Assembly (NCBI GenBank): GCA_021846275.1
Contig: JAJZBZ010000001.1
Location: forward strand, 1 to 64,000
Reading direction: 5' to 3'
DNA: 64,000 bases
Source of the DNA: Acidobacteriota bacterium
GTDB taxonomy: Bacteria > Acidobacteriota > Terriglobia > Terriglobales > Acidobacteriaceae
A program made the translations under genes and the position numbers. Numbering within the stretch: position 1 is the first letter of the stretch; each line of letters begins with the position of its first letter. The notes under the pieces were generated by a model, which saw only the letters and a list, made by a program, of their open reading frames with translations, did no database searches and was not told the origin of the DNA. This document shows positions 7,684 through 16,164 of this stretch, one piece after another.

Positions 7684-8508
7684 CCAATCAACTCATTGTC
7701 CTGCTGGATGGCCGGGAGGTCGGGACAGTTCATTACAAGGACTCCGGGCTCTCGTTTACCTACAGCGACGCATGGAGGAGCGACCCCAATGCGTATCCGC
7801 TCTCGCTTTCGATGCCTCTTGGCTCAGCGACCCACGGCCACGCACGGATCGAGGCGTTTCTGTGGGGATTGCTGCCGGATACCGATCGCGTTCTCCAGAA
7901 TTGGGGCAAGCGCTTCCAGGTTTCCTCGAAGAACGTCTTTTCGACTGATCTTGCATGTTGGCGAGGACTGTGCCGGAGCTGTTCAGTTCGTCAGCCCTGA
8001 ACGGCTTGAGACGTTGATTGCGGAACCGGCTGCAAGAGAGATTCAATGGCTGACAGAAGAGGATGTAGCGGAGCGCCTGCGGACCTTGCGCGCCGACCAT
8101 TCTGCATGGCGAGCCGCAAGCGACACAGGGCAATTCAGCCTTGCTGGCGCGCAGCCGAAGACGGCGCTTTTATTTGAGCGCAAGCGTTGGGGAGTGCCAT
8201 CGGGCCGCATTCCCACCACGCACATTCTGAAACCGCCAACAGGAGAGTGGGACGGCCACGCAGAGAACGAGCATTTCTCACTGCAACTCGCACGCTCGCT
8301 GGGCTTGATTGTCCCCAACTCCAGCGTCGTGCGCTTTCAGGATGAGATTGCGATTGTTGTCGAGCGCTACGACCGCGCGCGCGCCGGGGGACGATGGGTG
8401 CGTATTCACCAGGAAGATATGTGCCAGGCCCTTGGCCTCCACCCCACGCGCAAACATGAGAGCGACGGTGGACCGGGAGTGCGAAGGATCGTGGAACTGC
8501 TCCGGGAG
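7680..8508 (+). pseudogene. hipA: hipA toxin kinase, frameshifted and truncated by an IS3 element
   Basis: HipA-type serine/threonine kinase that in intact form phosphorylates glutamyl-tRNA synthetase in E. coli (family knowledge). The first 88 codons read normally (LIVLLDGREVGTVHY ... AFLWGLLPDTD). Then an extra base at about 7944 shifts the frame: removing that A restores VFSLILHVGEDCAGAVQF. The second frame continues through QFSLAGAQPKTAL (the ATP-binding region), HILKPP and IVVERYDR, and ends abruptly where the IS3 element begins at 8509. The catalytic C-terminal half is absent and is not found beyond the element at 9799, so the gene cannot make toxin. Confidence 0.85.
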
Positions 8509-8561
8509 TGACCTGCCCCCTGAGTTTTAGTCTATTGCGAGTGAGAGTTCTCCGCTAAATT

Positions 8562-8855
8562 GTGGTCAGAAGGCCCTGTGGAGGACAGAGGAAGAAGAGC
8601 CGTTTCAGCGAAGAGCGGATTGTAGGGATATTGAAGGAGTCGGAGGCAGGTGTTGGGACGTCGGAGGTTTGTCGCAAGCAGGGGATCAGCGAGCAGACGT
8701 TCTATCGCTGGAAGGCCGAGTACGGCGGTTTGGAAGTGAGTGAGGCGCATCGGCTGCGGCAGATGGAAGAGGAAAACCGGAAGCTGAAGCAGTTGGTGGC
8801 CGAGCAGGCGCTGGACATCGTGGGTTTCAAGGCGGTGCTGGCAAAAAAATGGTAG
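8562..8855 (+). CDS. IS3-family transposase OrfA
   Basis: A 97-residue helix-turn-helix protein (SEERIVGILKESEAG ... CRKQGISEQTFYRWKAEY) with a leucine-zipper region (LRQMEEENRKLKQLVAEQ). It recognises the terminal repeats and dimerises. The start used is GTG at 8562; the conserved part begins at about KKSRFSEER. Its 3' end contains an A7 run (8843-8849) that can drive -1 frameshifting into orfB to make the OrfAB transposase. Confidence 0.88.
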   Translation: MVRRPCGGQRKKSRFSEERIVGILKESEAGVGTSEVCRKQGISEQTFYRWKAEYGGLEVSEAHRLRQMEEENRKLKQLVAEQALDIVGFKAVLAKKW

Positions 8856-9781
8856 GCCCGCAGGCCAGGCGAGAAGCCGTCGAGATATTTCGCGCAGCAG
8901 CGGAGTGTTCCCAGCGGCGAGCCTGCGGGCAGTTGGACATCGTGCGGGCGCTGATTCGCTATCAACCGCGTCCCACCCGATTTGCCGAAGCCAACGAGCG
9001 GTTGCGTCTGCGCGAGCTGGCTACGGAACGGCGCAGGTGGGGATGCCGGCGGCTGCATGTTCTTCTCGAACGCGAGGGCTGGACGGTGAACAGCAAGCGG
9101 GTCGATCGAATCTATGTCGAGGAAAAGCTGAGGGTGAGTCGGCGCAGGCGCAGACGGCGTGCAAGCGCTGCGGCGCGTGTGCTTCTCGATGCTCCACGGC
9201 GCGGTAACGAGACGTGGACGATGGATTTCCTGCAAGACGCGCTGGCCTCGGGCCGCAAGTTGCGAACGCTGTCGATCAAGGATGCTTACACGCGGGAGAT
9301 GCTGGCTATCGAAGTCGATGCTTCCTTGCCCGCACCGCGCGTGGTGCGGGTGCTGGAGAAGTTGCGGCAGCAGCGTGGACTGCCCGAGCGGATCGTCATT
9401 GACAACAGAACCGAGTTCACCTCGAAGACGATGGACCAGTGGGCCTATGAGAACAAGGTCACGCTGCACTTCATCACGCCGGGCAGGCCGATGGAGAACG
9501 GCTACATCGAAAGCTTCCACGACAAGTTCCGCCAGGAGTGCCTCAACGAACACTGGTTTCTGACCCTGGACGACGCACGGAAGACAATTGAAGACTGGCG
9601 AATCGACGACAACCAGGTTCGACCGCACAGCGCCCTCGGCTACAAGACGCCGGAGGAGTTTGCCGCTGGCTGTGCGAATGCGGAAAGCACAAAACGCTTC
9701 CCACATTCGCACAGCCTCTACTACTGCGGGGATTTATCCCTGCTAAACTCAAACCCGGATGCTCTCACTTGCCCGGACTAA
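8849..9781 (+). CDS. IS3-family transposase OrfB (DDE integrase core)
   Basis: A 310-residue rve-type integrase. The three acidic residues are visible: D in TMDFLQDAL, D in RIVIDNRTEF and E in NGYIESFHDKFRQECL, with the last two about 35 residues apart as usual. The DNG motif reads DNR here, a small departure from the family. The N-terminus carries the HTH_21-like region (RWGCRRLHVLLEREGW). It overlaps orfA by seven bases at an A7 slippery run. All catalytic residues are present, so the element may be active. Confidence 0.9.
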   Translation: MVGPQARREAVEIFRAAAECSQRRACGQLDIVRALIRYQPRPTRFAEANERLRLRELATERRRWGCRRLHVLLEREGWTVNSKRVDRIYVEEKLRVSRRRRRRRASAAARVLLDAPRRGNETWTMDFLQDALASGRKLRTLSIKDAYTREMLAIEVDASLPAPRVVRVLEKLRQQRGLPERIVIDNRTEFTSKTMDQWAYENKVTLHFITPGRPMENGYIESFHDKFRQECLNEHWFLTLDDARKTIEDWRIDDNQVRPHSALGYKTPEEFAAGCANAESTKRFPHSHSLYYCGDLSLLNSNPDALTCPD

Positions 9782-9811
9782 ACAAGGGGGGCAGGTCATG
9801 CGCTACGCCTG

Positions 9812-9834
9812 TTCCGCCGTCATCCCTGGCGGAA
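9812..9834. repeat. Small hairpin, degenerate copy of the dispersed palindrome
   Basis: TTCCGCC pairs with GGCGGAA around GTCATCCCT. The GTCATCCCTGGCGGAATC sequence resembles the dispersed GTCATTCCCGNAGGGAATCTGC repeat seen elsewhere in the window. The rest of 9799-9966 shows no gene. Confidence 0.35.
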
Positions 9835-9966
9835 TCCAAGCAACTCACCCATTCATCGCGGCTCACTCTCAACCCACGCAGCAAATTGCGGCTCCGCATT
9901 TTCCTCGTCGTCAGGGATCAGTGTGATTGCCGTCCTGCCTGTGAAGCCAAAATCCCTCCGCCCGGA

Positions 9967-11862
9967 TCACCCAGCCGCAGGAACCATATCCCCTTCGCCC
10001 GGCGCCAGAAACAGGTTCTCTTCCAGGCCATGCTGCCGCGTATACAGATCGAAGTACCGTCCGCCCTGCGCATACAGCTCCGCATGCGTCCCGCGCTCCA
10101 CAATCTGCCCCGCTTCCACCACCAGAATCTGGTCCGCGCGGCGAATTGTTGACAGCCTGTGCGCGATCACAAACGTCGTCCGCCCCCGCATCAGCTCGTT
10201 CAGCCCCGCCTGAATCATCGCCTCGGATTCGGAATCAAGCGAACTGGTCGCCTCGTCCAGAATCAGAATGCGCGGCTCGGCCAGCAGCGCGCGCGCAATC
10301 GACAGCCGCTGCCGCTGCCCGCCGGAGAGCTTCACTCCGCGTTCGCCCACAATCGTGTCGTACCCATCCGGAAACCCTTCGGCAAACTCGTCCACGCGCG
10401 CCGTGCGACAGGCGAAGAGAAACTGCTCCTCACTCGCCGCCGGACGCGAAAACATCACGTTCTCGCGAATCGATCCGTCGAAGAGAAACGAGTCCTGCAA
10501 AACCACCCCAAGCTGCGAACGATAGCTGTCCAGATCAACCGTCGCCAGGTCCATCCCGTCCACGCGCACCACCCCCGCATTCGGCTTGTGAAAGGCGCAC
10601 ACCAGGCTGATGATCGTGCTCTTGCCGGAGCCGGACGAACCCACCAGCGCCGTCACCGTTCCCGGCTGCGCCGCGAACGAAATCCCTTTCAGCACGGGCT
10701 TGTCGGCATCATAGGCAAACTCCACCGACTCGAAGCGAACGTCGCCTCGAATCTCCCCGATCCGCTCCACGCGCTCCGGGTCCGCATGCTCGTCCAGCTC
10801 CGCCAGAATCTCCGTCGTGCGATCCAGCCCGGCGAAGGCCTCCGAGAGCTGCGTGCCGATATTCACGATCTGAAAGACCGGAGCAATCATGAACGCCAGA
10901 AACGCGAGATACGAAACGTAATCACCCACGAGCCACCGATGCTCCATCACCAGATGCCCGCCCATCCACATCACAATGCAGGAGACCAGCCCCAGCACCG
11001 TCGTCGAAGCCGCCGACAGCGAACTTGTCATCGTCAGCGAACTGATCACATTACTCAGCAGCCTGTCCACGCCAGCGCCAAAGACCGTCGCCTCGCGGGC
11101 CTCGGCGTGATAGCCCTTGATGACTCGGACGCCGCCCAGCGATTCAGTGAGCCGTCCCGTCACCTCGGAGTTGATCTTGGCGCGCTCGCGAAAGATCGGG
11201 CGAATCTTCTTGAAACCCGACTGCAAAATCACCGTGAATGCGCCAATGACAACAAACACCGTGATCGTCACCGACGGGCTGCGATGCAGCAGATAGGCAA
11301 ACGCCAGCACAGCCGTCAGCACTCCGCCCACAAACTCCACCAGCCCTGTTCCGATCAGATTCCGCACACCCTCCACGTCGTTCATGATGCGCGCCACCAG
11401 CGCGCCTGTGCGATTGGAATCGTAATATGCCACCGAAAGCTGTCCCACGTGCCGCTGCACCTGCTTGCGCAGTTCGCTGATCAGCTTCTGCCCTTCCTTC
11501 GAGAGCAACTGCGTCAGCGCAAAGGCCGTCACCGCCTGCACAATCGTGGCCACAAAGACCGCGGTAATCAGCCGCGCCAGCAGGTGCGGAGCCGGATGCG
11601 CCGTATTCAGCACCCCATCCACCAGAAACTTCGTCAGATACGGCAGCGTCAGCCCGGCCACCGTCTTCACCGCCACCAGCCCCATCCCCAGCGCAATCAG
11701 CCAGCCGCGCGGCTTCACCAGCGACCAGATCGTCGGCCACAGCCGCTTGAAATCCACCTTCTTCTTCGGCACACTCGTTGATCCGGCTCCACGGCCATGT
11801 CCGCCGCGCTCAGCCTGCATCGTCATCCCGCCCGAACGAAGATTTCCGCGCATTCCCGGCAT
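9967..11862 (-). CDS. ABC exporter, fused permease-ATPase (MsbA/LmrA-like)
   Basis: A 631-residue half-transporter. Six membrane spans occupy about residues 50-340 and the nucleotide-binding domain about 375-610. Visible motifs are Walker A GSSGSGKST, the Q-loop VLQDSFLFDGSI, signature LSGGQRQRLSIARALL, Walker B ILILDEATSSLDSES and the switch His in VIAHRLST. The protein would dimerise and export a lipid, peptide or drug; substrate is not indicated. The ATG at 11862 sits one base after the stop of the upstream small membrane protein, so the two are co-transcribed; later in-frame ATGs (for example 11826) are possible starts because the first 40 residues are poorly structured. Confidence 0.85.
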   Translation of the reverse strand: MPGMRGNLRSGGMTMQAERGGHGRGAGSTSVPKKKVDFKRLWPTIWSLVKPRGWLIALGMGLVAVKTVAGLTLPYLTKFLVDGVLNTAHPAPHLLARLITAVFVATIVQAVTAFALTQLLSKEGQKLISELRKQVQRHVGQLSVAYYDSNRTGALVARIMNDVEGVRNLIGTGLVEFVGGVLTAVLAFAYLLHRSPSVTITVFVVIGAFTVILQSGFKKIRPIFRERAKINSEVTGRLTESLGGVRVIKGYHAEAREATVFGAGVDRLLSNVISSLTMTSSLSAASTTVLGLVSCIVMWMGGHLVMEHRWLVGDYVSYLAFLAFMIAPVFQIVNIGTQLSEAFAGLDRTTEILAELDEHADPERVERIGEIRGDVRFESVEFAYDADKPVLKGISFAAQPGTVTALVGSSGSGKSTIISLVCAFHKPNAGVVRVDGMDLATVDLDSYRSQLGVVLQDSFLFDGSIRENVMFSRPAASEEQFLFACRTARVDEFAEGFPDGYDTIVGERGVKLSGGQRQRLSIARALLAEPRILILDEATSSLDSESEAMIQAGLNELMRGRTTFVIAHRLSTIRRADQILVVEAGQIVERGTHAELYAQGGRYFDLYTRQHGLEENLFLAPGEGDMVPAAG

Positions 11863-11863
11863 C

Positions 11864-12241
11864 CTAGATCGCCCCGCTGCGCCGCGCCGTCACAAACGAC
11901 CGCACACAAAGCACCACATACACCAGGCAGATCGCCGCCATCGCAGCCTTTGACTCCACCGCCGGCGGATTCTTCATCGCCTCGCCGCCCATCATCTGAA
12001 ACCACTGGATCAGCCCCATCACCGTCGCCAGAAAACCCAGCAGCCCCAGCGTCACGTTGATGTGCATGAAGAGCTTCCGTCGTCCCGCGTCCGGCGAAAA
12101 CGACAGTCCGCCAAAAATACCCAGCAGCAGTCCCAGCGCCGCAGGAATCAGCGCCGTCGGATGCTGGCTTCCCGTTCCAATGAACCCGACCAACCCCAGC
12201 GCAATCAGCAGCGCCGCAAACACCAGTGTCAACTTCGCCAT
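11864..12241 (-). CDS. Small integral membrane protein of unknown function
   Basis: A 125-residue protein with four predicted membrane spans (LTLVFAALLIALGLVGFIG, ALIPAALGLLLGIFGGL, INVTLGLLGFLATVMGLI, AAICLVYVVLCVRSF). No enzyme motif is visible and no family is recognised. The ATG at 12241 is chosen because GAGGTG lies eight bases upstream. It is the first gene of a two-gene unit with the ABC exporter, whose start follows one base after its stop, so an accessory role in export is possible. Confidence 0.6.
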   Translation of the reverse strand: MAKLTLVFAALLIALGLVGFIGTGSQHPTALIPAALGLLLGIFGGLSFSPDAGRRKLFMHINVTLGLLGFLATVMGLIQWFQMMGGEAMKNPPAVESKAAMAAICLVYVVLCVRSFVTARRSGAI

Positions 12242-12414
12242 CGCAAACACCTCACTGCAACCATCATTGCACGCGCCCATGCACGCGCAGATTACGTCTG
12301 CTTCGTATGCGATGAGTCAGCAGTCAGCCGCGATTCACCTGTCTCGGAATTTTTCCCGCACCGGCACAAGTGTGCCGCACGCAAACGCGACTGTCGCGTT
12401 GCGGGCAGGAAACT

Positions 12415-13323
12415 TCACGCACCCGGATACAGCCGCTGCACATCCGTCAGAAGCTCCTGCGCCGTCCAGTCATTGCCCGGATAAAACTTCACCACCTTGC
12501 CGTCCGGGCCGATCAACGTCGTTGAAAGCGTATGCGTAATCGTCCCATCCGTCTCGTCCGTGATTCCCACGTCAAAATAGTGCGACAGCGCCGTCAGGTT
12601 TTTCGTCGTCGGCACCGCAAAATCCCAGTGGTCAAACGCATGCGCATCGTCCGAGCCAATATACTCGGCTCCATACGACCGCAGCCGCGCCGGCGTGTCA
12701 TGCTCCGGATCAAAGCTCACGCAGAGCAGATGCGTCTTCCCGTACAGCTTCTTGTCCTGCGCCAGCGACTTCTCCAGCACGGCAAAATTCCGCGTCACCC
12801 TCGGACAGAAATTCGGCAGCGGACAACGCGTATAAATAAACGTCAGCAGCACCGCCTTGCCGCGAAACTCGCGCAGGTCAATCGACCGCCCATTCTCATT
12901 CGTCAGCCTGAAATCCGGCACCGCGTCGCCCGCCGTCGGCACATGGAACTCCACCGCCGGCTTGTAATCCGGCTTCGCCTGCCCGATCACCACAAAGTGA
13001 TCCACATACACATCGCCCTGCGGCGAGATCATCAGATCCGCCGTCACCATGTCGCCCGGATGCAGATCGCCGATGATCCGCACATCGCGCAGCTTATACG
13101 GCATCGTCATCGCTTCCATGTAGCCGGGAATCGCCTCGTGCGCAATCGTCACCTCGCCCGTCGCCGGATCGGTGGAAACAATCTTCCCGCGCAGAGGATA
13201 CACTTTGTATTGGCCGTCATCGTCGCTCGTGGTCTGCGCCTGTCGCGCACGGCAACCCGTCACCAGCGCCGTCGGCAACAGCAGTGGCAGAAGCATCCCG
13301 AAAAAACACAGTCGCAATTTCAT
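12415..13323 (-). CDS. CusF-like domain fused to SCO1/SenC lipoprotein (copper delivery)
   Basis: A 302-residue lipoprotein: signal with lipobox LVTGC (Cys24). Residues about 40-120 form a CusF-type copper-binding domain (GKIVSTDPATGEVTIAHEAI ... YMEAMTMPYKL, with the conserved Met pair). Residues about 135-300 form the SCO1/SenC thioredoxin fold, with metal Cys pair in CPLPNFCP (CX5C spacing rather than CX3C) and the later His in THTLSTTLIG. It likely delivers copper to the CuA site of cytochrome oxidase. The start at 13323 has AAGGAAG just upstream. It is divergent from the addB-like gene with 63 bp between the starts. Confidence 0.85.
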   Translation of the reverse strand: MKLRLCFFGMLLPLLLPTALVTGCRARQAQTTSDDDGQYKVYPLRGKIVSTDPATGEVTIAHEAIPGYMEAMTMPYKLRDVRIIGDLHPGDMVTADLMISPQGDVYVDHFVVIGQAKPDYKPAVEFHVPTAGDAVPDFRLTNENGRSIDLREFRGKAVLLTFIYTRCPLPNFCPRVTRNFAVLEKSLAQDKKLYGKTHLLCVSFDPEHDTPARLRSYGAEYIGSDDAHAFDHWDFAVPTTKNLTALSHYFDVGITDETDGTITHTLSTTLIGPDGKVVKFYPGNDWTAQELLTDVQRLYPGA

Positions 13324-13386
13324 CGCTTCCTTCATTCTAGTTTCCATCGCGCCCGCCGTCGCCTGCGCTTCCCATCGGAGAAAACC

Positions 13387-16164
13387 ATCTCCCACTGCAA
13401 CCCAACCCGCATCGAAGACGCTCGCTGCGCCTGGCTGCGCAGCGGCAAGCTCATCGTCTCCTCCACCGAACGCGCCGCTCGCGCCATCCACTTCCGCTAC
13501 GATGAGCGGCAGCGCCGTTCGGGATGCCTCGCCTGGTCTGCGCCGCCTGTCGCCTCGTGGGATGGCTGGCTGCGCACCCTCTGGAGCGAAATCAGCTTGC
13601 GCGCGCCTCTTGCTTCCGCCGCTCACCCATTCCACAACACTCTGCTTTCGCCCGTGCAGGAGCTTTCCGTCTGGTCCACCGTGCTTGAGCGCAACGCGTC
13701 CTCCGAGCACTCCGCGCTGCGCCCCGCATCGCTCGCCATGCGTGCCTTCGCCCAGCTCTGTGCCTTCGCGCCAGACGCGCTCACGCCCGCCAGTCGCCTC
13801 GGCTGGAGCGGCGACGCCCGCGTCTTCAGCCAGTGGCTCGACGATTTTCTCGCCCTCTGCAAACGCGAAAAACTCCTCAGCGCCAGCCAGCTTCCGCTCG
13901 CCCTCAGCGAATACCTCCGACAAAACTCGCACGAACCCTCCGCTGAACCACTCCCCGAACTCCTGCTCGTCGGCTTCGACCGCCTCACGCCCACCCAGCG
14001 CCGCCTGCTCGACCTAACGGCGCGCTGGCAAATCGAAGACCTGCCCGCCGCCACGCACGCGCCGCAGCACCGCGTCTATCCCGACGCCACCACCGAAATC
14101 ACCGCCTGCTTCCAGTGGATTCGCGCCTCCATCGAAACCAACCCCGGCGGCCGCTGGCTCATCCTCGCTCCGCGCGCCGACGATCTGCGCGGCCCGCTCG
14201 AACGCGCGCTTGACGATCTTCAGCGCAAACTCCCGCAGCCCATCGCCGCCGAGTTCACGCACGGCCCGCCGCTTGCTTCCGTCCCCATCGTCCGCGCCGC
14301 GCTGCTCCTGCTGCGCTGGCTCACGCAGCCGCTCAGCGAAACAGAACTTCTCTGGCTGCTCACCACAGGCTGCTTCACCGCCTCCGCTGCGGAACAAAAT
14401 GCGCTTCTCGACCGCTTCGCATCCCTCCAGCGCGGCGACTTCGCCCGCACCGAGTGGTCGCTCGAAGCCTTCAGCCACGCTTCGCCACGCGCCGCGAAAA
14501 CCGATTCAACCCTCGGCTGGTCCGCGCGCATCCTCGCAGCGGCAGAATCTCTTTCATCCGCCAACAACGCGCCTCAGGACACATGGTCCACGCGCATCCT
14601 CGATTTTCTCAGCGCCACACTCTGGCTCGACAACCTCACGCTCGACAGCGCCGCCTACCAGGCCCTGGACGCCTTTCACTCCGTCCTGGACGACTGCGCC
14701 GCCATCCGCGCCGTCTCGTCCGCGGCCATTCCCTTCACGCGCTTCCTCGCCATCCTCCAGCATCATCTCGACGCGCAGCCCTTCACGCTCGAAACTCCCG
14801 CCCCACAACTGCAAATCGCCAGCCCCGCCGAGTCCGCCGGCCTCGTTGCCGACGGCATCTGGTTCCTCGGCGCGGACAGCGCGCAGTGGCCCGGCATCGC
14901 CCATCCCAATCCCCTGCTCCCGCTCGCCCTGCAAATACAATCCGGCATGCCTCACGCCAGCCTCGACATCGACATCGACCATGCCTCCGCGCTCACGCAC
15001 CGATTCTCGCTCGTCACCAGCGAACTGCGCTTCAGCTTTGCCGCGCTCCAGCCCGATGGCGCGCGATTTCCCTCAGCTCCCGTCGTCGCGCTCGCCGGTC
15101 CACCCGTCGCAACCGATTCCCCCACTGAAGAACCCTGCGCATACGCCAACGCCGTCACGTTCGTCCAGGACTCCGCTCCGCCGCTGCCTCCCGTTCCCGG
15201 CGAGTCCGTCCACGGCGGTGCCAGTGTCCTCACCGACCAGTCGCTGTGCGCCTTCCGCGCCTTCGCCGCTCATCGCCTTGACATAGAAGCGCCGCGCGCC
15301 GCCGAACCCGGCATCTCCGCCAGCCTGCGCGGACACCTGCTTCACTCGGCGCTCAGCCGCATCTGGGGGGGCGATGGCGGCCTGCGCACACTCGACGATC
15401 TGCTCGCCCGTGCATCGCTCGAAGAGTTCGTCGCGCTCCACGTCGCAGCCGTCTTCGCACGCATGCGCGACGCGCTGCAATCGGAGACCATCTCGCCCGC
15501 GCTGGTCGAAATCGAACGACAGCGCCTCACCGATCTTCTTTGCGAATGGCTCCAATACGAGGCCGCGCGCCATCCCTTCACCGTCCTCGGCTGCGAAGTC
15601 GCCCGCGAAGTCGAAATAGCAGGCATGCGTCTTCGCATTCGCGTCGACCGAATGGATCGGTTGGACCGCATCGATCCAATCGACCCGTCGGATGGCCTCC
15701 AAACACACGGCGAAAAAATCCTCATCCTCGACTACAAGACCAGCGAGCACAAAGCCAGCGCCTGGCTCGATGAGCGCCCCGACGACGCCCAGCTTCCTCT
15801 TTACACGCAGCTTTATCCAGAAGACGAACTTGCCGGCCTCGTCTTCGCAAACATCGTCCCTGCCGACAACGAGCGCGGTTTTCGCGGCCTCGTGCGCAAC
15901 GCCAGAGAATCGCTGCTGCCCGATCTCTCCACGCGCAGCGCGCTCGTCACCCGGCCGCTCACGACAGCCCAGCTCAAAGCCTGGCGCAGCACGCTCGAAA
16001 ACCTGGCTCAGGATTTTCTCCACGGCCACGCCGCGGTCAATCCAAAAAAATATCCCAAAACCTGCGAACGCTGCGGCCTTCAATCGCTCTGCCGCGTCGC
16101 GTCCATCCTCGGCAACGCCGACGCTGACGATCCGGATTTCGAAGCAGATGAGGAGGACGCATGA
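13387..16164 (+). CDS. addB: AddB/RecB-like PD-(D/E)XK nuclease with Fe-S cysteines
   Basis: About 925 residues. The N-terminus (IVSSTERAARAIHFRYDERQR) matches the AddB-type inactivated helicase domain; the nuclease is at the C-terminus with the core ILDYKTS and QLPLY. Four cysteines flank it: one in SLCAFRAF and three in TCERCGLQSLC, the iron-sulfur staple of AddB. With AddA it would process double-strand ends for recombination. No ATG, GTG or TTG occurs in frame between the divergent gene and the conserved region. The best candidate start is ATC at 13387, with GGAG six bases upstream. The stop overlaps addA by ATGA. Confidence 0.75.
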   Translation: MSHCNPTRIEDARCAWLRSGKLIVSSTERAARAIHFRYDERQRRSGCLAWSAPPVASWDGWLRTLWSEISLRAPLASAAHPFHNTLLSPVQELSVWSTVLERNASSEHSALRPASLAMRAFAQLCAFAPDALTPASRLGWSGDARVFSQWLDDFLALCKREKLLSASQLPLALSEYLRQNSHEPSAEPLPELLLVGFDRLTPTQRRLLDLTARWQIEDLPAATHAPQHRVYPDATTEITACFQWIRASIETNPGGRWLILAPRADDLRGPLERALDDLQRKLPQPIAAEFTHGPPLASVPIVRAALLLLRWLTQPLSETELLWLLTTGCFTASAAEQNALLDRFASLQRGDFARTEWSLEAFSHASPRAAKTDSTLGWSARILAAAESLSSANNAPQDTWSTRILDFLSATLWLDNLTLDSAAYQALDAFHSVLDDCAAIRAVSSAAIPFTRFLAILQHHLDAQPFTLETPAPQLQIASPAESAGLVADGIWFLGADSAQWPGIAHPNPLLPLALQIQSGMPHASLDIDIDHASALTHRFSLVTSELRFSFAALQPDGARFPSAPVVALAGPPVATDSPTEEPCAYANAVTFVQDSAPPLPPVPGESVHGGASVLTDQSLCAFRAFAAHRLDIEAPRAAEPGISASLRGHLLHSALSRIWGGDGGLRTLDDLLARASLEEFVALHVAAVFARMRDALQSETISPALVEIERQRLTDLLCEWLQYEAARHPFTVLGCEVAREVEIAGMRLRIRVDRMDRLDRIDPIDPSDGLQTHGEKILILDYKTSEHKASAWLDERPDDAQLPLYTQLYPEDELAGLVFANIVPADNERGFRGLVRNARESLLPDLSTRSALVTRPLTTAQLKAWRSTLENLAQDFLHGHAAVNPKKYPKTCERCGLQSLCRVASILGNADADDPDFEADEEDA

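Larger units (their letters stand above)
8509..9798 (+). mobile_element. Complete IS3-family insertion sequence, 1,290 bp
   Basis: Terminal inverted repeats begin TGACCTGCCCCC at both ends and continue with a TTTAGTC match further in (left 8509-8532, right 9775-9798). Between them are orfA and orfB in the standard overlapping arrangement. No target duplication is visible: the flanks are CGGGAG on the left and TGCGCT on the right. Together with the missing rest of hipA, this suggests a deletion adjacent to the element after insertion. Confidence 0.9.

Noticed and set aside
10159-11781. 540-codon rightward frame opposite the ABC exporter
   Set aside because: Arg/His/Gln-rich antisense frame typical of high-GC genes; the leftward frame has all ABC motifs.
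12532-13386. Longer addB reading from 12532
   Set aside because: The extra 285 codons lie antisense to the CusF-SCO1 gene and are Arg/His-rich.
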